From the NCBI GenBank assembly GCA_041554195.1, contig JBFFMJ010000008.1, forward strand, positions 62,001-126,000: a stretch of 64,000 nucleotides of DNA, in the 5' to 3' direction. Of this stretch, positions 53,186 through 60,504 are shown piece by piece. This DNA comes from JAPHSX01 sp041554195. GTDB lineage: Bacteria > Pseudomonadota > Gammaproteobacteria > Thiohalomonadales > Thiohalomonadaceae. Positions within the stretch are counted from its first letter, which is position 1, and each line of letters begins with the position of its first letter. Both the position numbers and the translations under genes were made by a program. The notes beneath the pieces were generated by a model. The model had not been told where the DNA came from and did no database searches. It was given only the letters and a program-made list of their open reading frames with translations.

Positions 53186-53791
53186 ATGTTTTCTGTGCGG
53201 CGGTTCTTATTACTCAATCTCTTGGCAATGGCCTCTTTTTCCGTGCAGGCGCAAGAGCCGCGTTATGCGCAAGAGCTGGCCAGTAAGTCGCCTGTGGTCA
53301 ATCCGCTTAAGGAGGCGTTGGGTGACCAGCTTTATGACCAAGCAATGGCCTCGGGTAAATATCGCTATATTGGCCCGCGTAGTTGCCGCGTCTGTCATCG
53401 GGATTTTTTTAATGGGCGTAAGGATGATCTGCACTTTCATACCTTTAAGAAGCTCGTGAATTCAGGCCATGTCAAGGAGCCGAAGTGCCTCGGTTGTCAT
53501 ACCACCGGTTATGGGGTGCCGACGGGATTTAAGGATGAAAAAACGACACCGCAACTGGCCGGTGTGCATTGCGAGGGCTGCCACGGCCCGGGTAATCTAC
53601 ATATGCGTCGCAACGACGGCGGTGGTTTTCTTGCCGGAGTGGATAACCCGGATCGTATCGAGCGCATGTGTAAGGCCTGTCATACGAAACGCTGGAACAA
53701 GGCCTTCCCGATGAAGGATTTTCGTAAAGTCTATGATGGCTATGTGACGGCCACGCCAGGGGATGAGAAGAAGCCCTATTATCAATATTGA
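53186..53791 (+). CDS. Tetraheme cytochrome c, periplasmic
   Basis: 201 residues: signal peptide (FLLLNLLAMASFSVQA), then four CxxCH heme sites: CRVCH 67-71, CLGCH 101-105, CEGCH 129-133, CKACH 162-166, with HTTGYG and GPGNLHMRRN around sites 2-3. The layout resembles the small cytochrome c554/c3_2-like multiheme group. Several extra His (HFHTF 83-87, H95) could serve as distal ligands. Acts in periplasmic electron transfer; its partners are unknown. A second, interrupted copy follows 120 bases downstream. Confidence 0.86.
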   Translation: MFSVRRFLLLNLLAMASFSVQAQEPRYAQELASKSPVVNPLKEALGDQLYDQAMASGKYRYIGPRSCRVCHRDFFNGRKDDLHFHTFKKLVNSGHVKEPKCLGCHTTGYGVPTGFKDEKTTPQLAGVHCEGCHGPGNLHMRRNDGGGFLAGVDNPDRIERMCKACHTKRWNKAFPMKDFRKVYDGYVTATPGDEKKPYYQY

Positions 53792-53911
53792 GGGGGGCGT
53801 GCCGGTTTTCAGCCAGAGCTATTCGCGTTATGATGGCATGAATATTAAAAATAGATTAAGGCAGCAGGGACGCCGGGTAGTCTGGATAGATAAATAAGAG
53901 GAATATAACTC

Positions 53912-54490
53912 TTGCGCACCCTGTCTCTGAGTCTGCTGATGGTTCTGTTCTGTGTCACACAGGCCGCTTCTGCACAGGATCCACGTATCGAAGCGCAGCT
54001 TAATGACACTGTGCCACCCATGATCCCGCTGAAAAATGCTCTGGGTGAAAAGGTCTTCAATGAGGTCATGGCCTCGGACAAATACTCCTTCGCCACCAAC
54101 TTTAAATGTCGTCTCTGTCATCGTGATTTCTTTATCGGAAGAAAATAGGATAAGCATGATCACGCCTTTGCCATGGTGCAGCAGGCAGGCCACGGCGAGT
54201 CAGAGCAGTGCCTGGGATGTCACACGACCGGTTATGGGATAAGGGGCGGCTTTACATCACCCATTTTCACGCCGCGTCTGGCCAATGTGCAGTGTGAGGG
54301 GTGTCATGGTCCCGGTAGTGAGCACATTCGGCGTAATGCCAAGGGGGGCTTTCTTGCCGGTACGGATCGCCCCGAGATCCTGAAGAAAATGTGTCTCTCC
54401 TGTCATAGCGATCGCTGGAATAAGTCCTTCGATAATTTTGAGGAGGCGTATAACAGCTACAAAACAGCCAAACCGGGTGATCAACAGTAG
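53912..54490 (+). pseudogene. Second tetraheme cytochrome c, interrupted by one in-frame TAG
   Basis: From a TTG at 53912 (AGAGGAA ribosome site upstream) the frame encodes a signal peptide, CRLCH 66-70 and DFFIGRK, then TAG at 54146-54148, and then continues without frame change for 113 codons: DKHDHAFAM, CLGCHTTGYGI, CEGCHGPGS, CLSCHSDRW, ending at TAG 54488-54490. It aligns along its full length with the cytochrome at 53186 (GRKDDLHFHTF against GRK*DKHDHAF), so only one codon is affected. Either a fresh nonsense mutation, a sequence error, or readthrough. As written the first part would make a one-heme fragment. Confidence 0.8.
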
Positions 54491-54493
54491 CCG

Positions 54494-56068
54494 ATGAGCG
54501 ATTTTTTCAAACGCCACAATATCTCAATACAACTGGGGCTGTTAATCGTCTCGCTCTGTTTATTTTCCTTCTATAATTACGTTTCACAAAAAGAGCTGTT
54601 TCTCAGGCAGCTGCAGAGCGACAGTAGCGACCTGCTGCAGTCGGTACGTTCCAGTGTTAATAAATTCCATAACATCGAAAAAACACTCAGCCTGCAGGAG
54701 CTGGTGAGCAGCATCTCGCTCAAGCTGGATATCTTTGAATTCCGTTACCTCGACAGCCAGGGGGTGGTGGTCAGCTCGATGTTTGAGGAGGAGGTGGGGA
54801 AACCTATCACGCGTCCCGGTATTCAACTGGCGCTACGCAATATCGATAACTCGGCGCAATTCTACAACATGGGGCAGTATTATGTGGAAGAGCGCGACCT
54901 GACCAACGTGCTGGCGATTAGCTTTGCGGTGCGTGAGGGTGCTCGTCTCTTCGGAATTATCGATTTGGCGGTGGATGTCACCGAGTTCGACTATATCCGT
55001 CAGGCCTCGCGCGATACGGTCATGCGCCGTCTTCAGGCCGATACCAATAACCTGCTAAATGCCATTTCAGGTTCTATTATCTCACGCACCAAGGTGTTCG
55101 AGACTCTGAACCTGCCCGATTTTCTCGCCGCTCTGGTCAAGCAGTCGGGTGGTGTTCTGGAGGTGAGCCTGGCCGATGGGCACGGGCGTATCTATAGCAG
55201 TAGCCGAACCGATGTGGGCGAGCGCTCAGTCTCTAGTGTGGCTAGCGGCACGATACGCCTGCGCAGCGATGGCCAGCACGAATATCTGATGATGGTGCCG
55301 CTCAACCCGGAGGTGGAGGCGGGCCATATGATGTTGCTGGCCCTCGATGCCACTGATTACGTGGCCAATGAGCGCAAACTGTTCTTTACCTCGCTGGCCA
55401 CCAGCCTGCTGGCGATCCTCGTCTCGGTAACCATTGTCTATGCGATTTACCGTATTAATCTGCGCCGTGCCCGCGAGGAGAATCTTCGCCTTGAGCGCAT
55501 GGTGGAGGAGCGCACCGAGGAGCTACGGCGCATCAGTCAGACCGACAAGCTCACCGGCCTGGCCAACCGCTGTTATCTTGAAGAGCAGCTGGATATCGAG
55601 TTTAAACGTGCCGCGCGCTATAAATTCCCACTCACTCTGGCGGTGGTGGATCTCGACCTGTTTAAACACGTGAATGATATCTACGGTCATCTGGCGGGGG
55701 ATGCGGTGCTGCGCGAGGTGGGTTCAAGGCTGCGCACCGAGCTACGCGAAACTGACTTTGTTGGCCGTTTTGGTGGTGAGGAGTTTGTGGTGATCCTGAC
55801 CAATACTAACTTGCAGGGGGCACTCAGGCTGGCTGAGATCCTGCGCCGTTTTGTCGAGGCCACTCCGGTACATTTTGAGGGGCAGGATATCCCGGTGAGC
55901 GCCAGCATCGGTGTGGCGGAGAAGGTGGCGTCGCATGAGACCTATAAGGCGATCTTTGCCGCAGCAGACAGGGCGCTCTATTTTGCCAAGGATAGTGGCA
56001 GAAATTGCGTGGCCTACATGGAGGGCGGCGAGGAGCGGCGCTTTGTCGACAAACCGCTACGTGACTGA
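54494..56068 (+). CDS. Membrane diguanylate cyclase (GGDEF) with periplasmic sensor domain
   Basis: 524 residues: N-terminal helix (QLGLLIVSLCLFSFYNYV, ~12-29), a periplasmic sensor region of about 260 residues in two similar parts, a second helix (TSLATSLLAILVSVTIVYAIY, ~298-318), a short coiled linker (RLERMVEERTEELRRI), and a GGDEF domain with FGGEEFVVIL. An inhibitory site RETD lies five residues before GGEEF. Should make cyclic di-GMP and be product-inhibited. It starts 3 bases after the interrupted cytochrome, so it is in the same transcript and may depend on coupled translation. Confidence 0.93.
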   Translation: MSDFFKRHNISIQLGLLIVSLCLFSFYNYVSQKELFLRQLQSDSSDLLQSVRSSVNKFHNIEKTLSLQELVSSISLKLDIFEFRYLDSQGVVVSSMFEEEVGKPITRPGIQLALRNIDNSAQFYNMGQYYVEERDLTNVLAISFAVREGARLFGIIDLAVDVTEFDYIRQASRDTVMRRLQADTNNLLNAISGSIISRTKVFETLNLPDFLAALVKQSGGVLEVSLADGHGRIYSSSRTDVGERSVSSVASGTIRLRSDGQHEYLMMVPLNPEVEAGHMMLLALDATDYVANERKLFFTSLATSLLAILVSVTIVYAIYRINLRRAREENLRLERMVEERTEELRRISQTDKLTGLANRCYLEEQLDIEFKRAARYKFPLTLAVVDLDLFKHVNDIYGHLAGDAVLREVGSRLRTELRETDFVGRFGGEEFVVILTNTNLQGALRLAEILRRFVEATPVHFEGQDIPVSASIGVAEKVASHETYKAIFAAADRALYFAKDSGRNCVAYMEGGEERRFVDKPLRD

Positions 56069-56842
56069 TTAGCCGCGTAGCCCCACCCCCTTTTTCATTA
56101 GCCACAGGCTGTAGCTGTAGAGCACCGCGATAAACAGAAGTATCACACCGTAGGCCACCGCCAGCGAGATATCGCTCACCCCCAGCATGCCGTAGCGAAA
56201 GGTATTGACCATGTAGAGGATGGGATTACCCAGCGACAGGGTCTGCCACAGCCCCGGCAGCATGCTCACCGAGTAGAAGACCCCGCCGAGGTAGGTGAGG
56301 GGCACCAGCACAAAGGTGGGGATGATGCTGATGTCATCGAAACTCTTGGCGAAGACGGCGTTAATAAAACCGGCCAGGGCGAAGAGGATCGAGGTGAGCA
56401 GCACCACGCTGAGGCTCACCCAGAGATTGTAAAAATGGATCTCGGTAAAGAACATCGCCACCAGCGTCACCATCACTCCAACGGTAAGTCCCCGTGCCAC
56501 GCCCCCGGCGATATAGCCGATAAGGATCAGCGAATGGGGGATGGGGGAGATCAACAGCTCCTCCACATAGTTGCTGAACTTTGCGCCGTAGAACGAGGAG
56601 ACCACATTGGCGTAGGAGTTGGAGATGATGGTCATCATGATCAGCCCCGGCACGATGTAGTCCATGTAGCTAAAGCCCTCAATCGGGGCGAGCTGTGAGC
56701 CGATCATCTTACCGAAGATCACAAAATAGAGGGCGGTGGTGATCATCGGCGGCAGGATGGTCTGGATCCAGATGCGGGCGAAGCGCCGCACCTCTTTGAC
56801 CAGGATGGTGGTGAAGGCGATGCGATAGGTATGTAGATCCAT
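56069..56842 (-). CDS. ABC-2 type permease (YadH-like)
   Basis: 257 residues with six membrane helices and the ABC2 exporter pattern: GLIMMTIISNSYANVVSSFYGAKFSNYVEELLISPIPHS, TYLGGVFYSVSMLPG and NPILYMVNTFRYGMLG. Pairs with the ATPase at 56842, whose TAA its ATG overlaps by one base. The exported substrate is unknown. Convergent with the GGDEF gene, one base apart. Confidence 0.92.
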   Translation of the reverse strand: MDLHTYRIAFTTILVKEVRRFARIWIQTILPPMITTALYFVIFGKMIGSQLAPIEGFSYMDYIVPGLIMMTIISNSYANVVSSFYGAKFSNYVEELLISPIPHSLILIGYIAGGVARGLTVGVMVTLVAMFFTEIHFYNLWVSLSVVLLTSILFALAGFINAVFAKSFDDISIIPTFVLVPLTYLGGVFYSVSMLPGLWQTLSLGNPILYMVNTFRYGMLGVSDISLAVAYGVILLFIAVLYSYSLWLMKKGVGLRG

Positions 56843-57765
56843 TATTTTTCTCCCCCACGCTCGACCAGATCGAGAAACAGCTCTTCCAGCCGGTTGGCCT
56901 TGTTGCGCATCGACATTACCTCAATGCCACTTCGACTCAGCTCCTCAAACACCACGTTAATCGTCTGCTCACGGCGCACCTCCATCTCCAGTGTCGTCTC
57001 ATCGATGAGCTCTAGCGGGTAGCCGCATTGCAGGGTGGGGGCGACAGTAAGTGGCACGGCAAGGTCGAGGATAAAGGTCTCTTTATCGAGCTGGTTGATC
57101 AGCTGTTTGATCGAGGTATTTTCGACGATAGTCCCCTGGTCGATGATCGCCACATTGCGGCATAGCTGCTCCGCCTCCTCCAGGTAGTGGGTAGTGAGGA
57201 TGATGGTCGTGCCCTCGCCATTGACCTCGCGCAGGAACTGCCACATTGAGCGACGCAGTTCGATATCCACCCCGGCAGTGGGCTCATCGAGGATCAGCAG
57301 GCGCGGCTTATGCACCAGCGCACGGGCGATCATCAGCCGACGTTTCATACCGCCGGAGAGGCCCCGGGCGACGGCGCGCCGCTTCTCCCATAGCCCCAGT
57401 TTTTTCAGCGCCCACTCGCAACGCTCGCGGGCCGTCTGCTTATCCACCCCGTAGTAGCCGGCCTGGTTGATCACGATCTCCTCCACCGGCTCGAACATGT
57501 TGAAGTTGAACTCCTGCGGCACCAGACCCAGGTCACGCTTCACCCGCATCGGATGCTGTTGCATGTCATTACCGAAGACCTTCACACTGCCCGCGCTCTT
57601 GTTGACCAGTGAGGTGATGATGCTGATGGTGGTCGATTTGCCCGCGCCGTTGGGGCCGAGCAGGGCGAAAAAATCGCCCTCTTCCACATTCAGGTCGATG
57701 CCCTTGAGGGCGACAAAACCGTTGCGATAGGTCTTTTTCAGACCGCTGATTTCCAGGGCGTGCAT
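56842..57765 (-). CDS. ABC transporter ATPase (YadG-like)
   Basis: 307 residues: Walker A LGPNGAGKSTT, Q loop, signature GLSGGMKRRLMIARAL, Walker B LLILDEPTAGVD, switch TTHYLEEAEQ, and a regulatory C-terminal tail (~220-307). The ATG at 57765 (MHALEISGLKKTYRNG) is chosen over the TTG at 57777. Energises the permease that follows; the pair is the YadG/YadH-type exporter widespread in gammaproteobacteria. Confidence 0.92.
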   Translation of the reverse strand: MHALEISGLKKTYRNGFVALKGIDLNVEEGDFFALLGPNGAGKSTTISIITSLVNKSAGSVKVFGNDMQQHPMRVKRDLGLVPQEFNFNMFEPVEEIVINQAGYYGVDKQTARERCEWALKKLGLWEKRRAVARGLSGGMKRRLMIARALVHKPRLLILDEPTAGVDIELRRSMWQFLREVNGEGTTIILTTHYLEEAEQLCRNVAIIDQGTIVENTSIKQLINQLDKETFILDLAVPLTVAPTLQCGYPLELIDETTLEMEVRREQTINVVFEELSRSGIEVMSMRNKANRLEELFLDLVERGGEK

Positions 57766-57986
57766 AGCTTTACTCAAACACTTCGTTGGGGGTAGGTACG
57801 CAGTCTACCGCAGCGCCTGCAATGGTGCTATTTGAGCTTGCCAGTTGTGACCCGTTGGGCGTTGACCCTACGTATGTTGCGTGATACAAAACCCTGCGAC
57901 TACTGGAGAAATAGAACAATAAGTGACATTTCCTGCCGCTGCCTGCATGCGCTTGGGGGAAAGGGAAGGGACTACATAGGGAGAGC

Positions 57987-59309
57987 ATGATGTCTGACGC
58001 AACATATATGGTGGTATTTCGCGGTGAACTGGTCGATGGGGCCGAACTGGAGCAGGTCAAAGAGACCCTGCAAAACCTCTGTAAACTGACTCGCGACAAG
58101 GTCGAACAGCTGTTTAATCTGCCGGCGGTGGTGTTGAAGAAGAATCTCAGCCATGATCTGGCAGAGAGTTTCAAGCATCAGCTGGAGAGGGTCGGCATCA
58201 TCACCGAGGTTAAGGCGATGGACGATGCGAAGCTGGTCGTGGTGAGCGACAACACCCTCGCGGTCGCGGCACCCACCGTAGCGGATGCCGGTGGCGATGC
58301 CGCCGACACAACCTCAACAGAGGCCGCTGCCGATGGGCAGGGCAGCCGACTGCAGGTGGAGTTTCACGGCAAGGGAGACGAGTATTTCAAGATCTGGATC
58401 GTCAACATCTTCCTCACCATCCTGACCGTTGGCATCTACTCGGCCTGGGCCAAGGTGCGCAACCATCGCTACTTCTACAGCAATACACAAATCGGTGAGG
58501 GCAGCTTCGAGTACACCGCCGACCCGGTGGCGATCCTCAAGGGGCGTATCGTCGCGGTGATCTTCCTGCTGCTGTTTAACTATGCGGGAACCACACTGCC
58601 GTTCGGCGGCGTCCTGTATGGCATGTTGTCGGTTATATTATTGATTTCGATGCCGTGGTTAATTAACCGCTCCATGGCATTTCGTAATCGGAATACGGTC
58701 TACCGTAATGTGCGTTTTGGGTTTGATGGAAACTATGGGGGAGCATTGAAGGCATTCGTGCTGTGGCCTCTTGCGGGGGCCTTTACCGCCGGTATCCTCA
58801 TGCCCTATGCCGTGTACAAACAGAAGAGCTACATTGTGCAGTGTTCGCGTTATGGTACCAGCAGCTTTGAAACGGAATTTGGGTGGCGTGAGGTGTATGG
58901 GGTGGCGATTCGTGCCTTCCTTGCAATGATTCTAGCTGGTGTATTGTTGCTTGTTCCCTTTGTGGGGCCTTTACTCGCTTTGCCTATCTACCTGCTCGCC
59001 TTTGCCTACTTTACCGCTAATGTCGGCAATCTGGTCTATAACGGCAGCAAGCTGCAGTCACATGGTTTTGACTCAAGCCTGGAAACCGGGGGGCTGGCAA
59101 TGCTCTACTTCACCAACTGGCTGATTGTGGCCTTTACCCTCGGACTGGGTACGCCCTGGGCTAAGGTAAGGCTGGCCAATTACCGTGCTGAACACCTGGC
59201 GCTTCTGGTGGACGGTTCGCTCGACAACTTCATTGCCGCCGAAGAGAAGAACGTCAGCTCTCTGGGTGAAGAGATCGGTGAGGCCTTCGACTTAGATATC
59301 GGCCTGTAA
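57987..59309 (+). CDS. DUF898 (YjgN-like) membrane protein
   Basis: 440 residues. A cytoplasmic N-terminal section (~1-110: MVVFRGELVDGAELEQVKETLQNL, then an Ala/Asp-rich linker) precedes the DUF898 membrane domain with about eight helices and the paired VNIFLTILTVGIYSAWAKVRNHRYFYSNTQIGE and TNWLIVAFTLGLGTPWAKVRLANYRAEHL motifs. Function unknown. Its stop overlaps the ATG of the M48 protease gene (TAATG); this two-gene unit is conserved in related bacteria. Confidence 0.85.
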   Translation: MMSDATYMVVFRGELVDGAELEQVKETLQNLCKLTRDKVEQLFNLPAVVLKKNLSHDLAESFKHQLERVGIITEVKAMDDAKLVVVSDNTLAVAAPTVADAGGDAADTTSTEAAADGQGSRLQVEFHGKGDEYFKIWIVNIFLTILTVGIYSAWAKVRNHRYFYSNTQIGEGSFEYTADPVAILKGRIVAVIFLLLFNYAGTTLPFGGVLYGMLSVILLISMPWLINRSMAFRNRNTVYRNVRFGFDGNYGGALKAFVLWPLAGAFTAGILMPYAVYKQKSYIVQCSRYGTSSFETEFGWREVYGVAIRAFLAMILAGVLLLVPFVGPLLALPIYLLAFAYFTANVGNLVYNGSKLQSHGFDSSLETGGLAMLYFTNWLIVAFTLGLGTPWAKVRLANYRAEHLALLVDGSLDNFIAAEEKNVSSLGEEIGEAFDLDIGL

Positions 59310-60373
59310 TGGAGATCACCGGCGAGTTATACGACGGCAAGACCTCGGCCCATTGGTCGGCGCGGCTAACGGCACATGCGGGTGGCCTGCTGCAACTGCA
59401 TTGGGATGAGGGCACGAGCAACTACCCGCTCGATACGGTAGCGATCACCTCGCGTCTCGGCAACACGCCGCGCTACCTCACCCTGCCCGATGGGCGAAAA
59501 TTCGAGACCCGCGACAACGACGCCGTCGATGCCCTGTTGCAACAACACAGCCAGCAGGGTATTCACGGCTGGCAGTCCTACCTGCACAAGCTGGAGAGTC
59601 ATCTCCACTATGTCGCGCTGGCGCTGGTGGTGGTGATCGCCTTCAGCTGGGGCATGCTGAAGTACGGCCTGCCCGCCGCCTCCGAGGGGATTGCCTACGC
59701 GCTGCCGCAAAACATCATGCAGAATGCCACCGACTCCACGCTGGCGTTTCTCGACGACCACTATCTGGAGCCCTCCGAGCTGGACGAGGCGGTGCAGCAG
59801 CGACTCGCCGCACGTTTTGCCGCGATGAGTAAACAGGTCGAGCAGGGGTTCAATTACCAGCTGCTGTTTCGCAAGGGTGGCGAAATGCTGGGGGCCAACG
59901 CCTTCGCCCTGCCTTCCGGCACCATCGTCATGACCGACGAACTGGTCGCTATCGCTAATAATGACGAAGAGTTGGTCGCCGTGCTGGCCCACGAACTGGG
60001 GCACGTGGTTAACCGCCATAGCCTGCGCCAGGTGCTGCAAAACTCCGCTCTCTCGCTCGCCATCACCTACACCACAGGCGATGCCAGCTCCCTCATCGTC
60101 GCCCTGCCGGTGTTGTTCGTACAGATGGGCTACTCACGCAAGTTTGAACACGAGGCCGATCAATTCGCCTACGACTACCTGCAACACAACGCGATCGCCA
60201 CACAGCACTTCGCCACCATCCTCGAAGGACTAGAGGCCGCCCATATGGTACGTCGCGATAAACATAAAGAGAACAAGAAGGAAGAAGGGAGCAAGGTTGT
60301 TGATGTGTTTGAATATCTCTCCACGCATCCACCTACAGCAGAGCGGGTTAAGCGGTTTCGTGAGGAGGGGTGA
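59309..60373 (+). CDS. M48 family membrane metallopeptidase
   Basis: 354 residues. A short N-terminal beta-rich cytoplasmic piece (~1-90), one membrane helix (YVALALVVVIAFSWGMLKYG, ~97-117) and an M48 domain: VLAHELGHVVNRHSL (HExxH, ~228-232), a second Zn ligand Glu in FEHEADQFAYDYL (~281), and HPPTAERVKRF near the end. A zinc endopeptidase facing the periplasm. Coupled to the DUF898 gene, so it may process or watch that membrane protein; this is inference. Confidence 0.9.
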   Translation: MEITGELYDGKTSAHWSARLTAHAGGLLQLHWDEGTSNYPLDTVAITSRLGNTPRYLTLPDGRKFETRDNDAVDALLQQHSQQGIHGWQSYLHKLESHLHYVALALVVVIAFSWGMLKYGLPAASEGIAYALPQNIMQNATDSTLAFLDDHYLEPSELDEAVQQRLAARFAAMSKQVEQGFNYQLLFRKGGEMLGANAFALPSGTIVMTDELVAIANNDEELVAVLAHELGHVVNRHSLRQVLQNSALSLAITYTTGDASSLIVALPVLFVQMGYSRKFEHEADQFAYDYLQHNAIATQHFATILEGLEAAHMVRRDKHKENKKEEGSKVVDVFEYLSTHPPTAERVKRFREEG

Positions 60374-60474
60374 TTGAAAAGCGTTATATGCCACACTCGA
60401 TTTAGAGGAGTCTGAGCATTTTTAAACGTAACAAAACTTTTTTTAACTAATACGTTCACCTTAAATATATTGTT

Positions 60475-60496
60475 GTGGGCACCGTGAGGTGCCCAC
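60475..60496. terminator. Bidirectional hairpin between convergent M48 and M16C genes
   Basis: GTGGGCACC (60475-60483) with GGTGCCCAC (60488-60496), loop GTGA, perfect 9-bp stem. T-tracts are short on both sides (CTTGCGTTTT on plus; AACAATATATTT on minus), so termination strength is uncertain. Confidence 0.55.
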
Positions 60497-60504
60497 CTTG
60501 CGTT

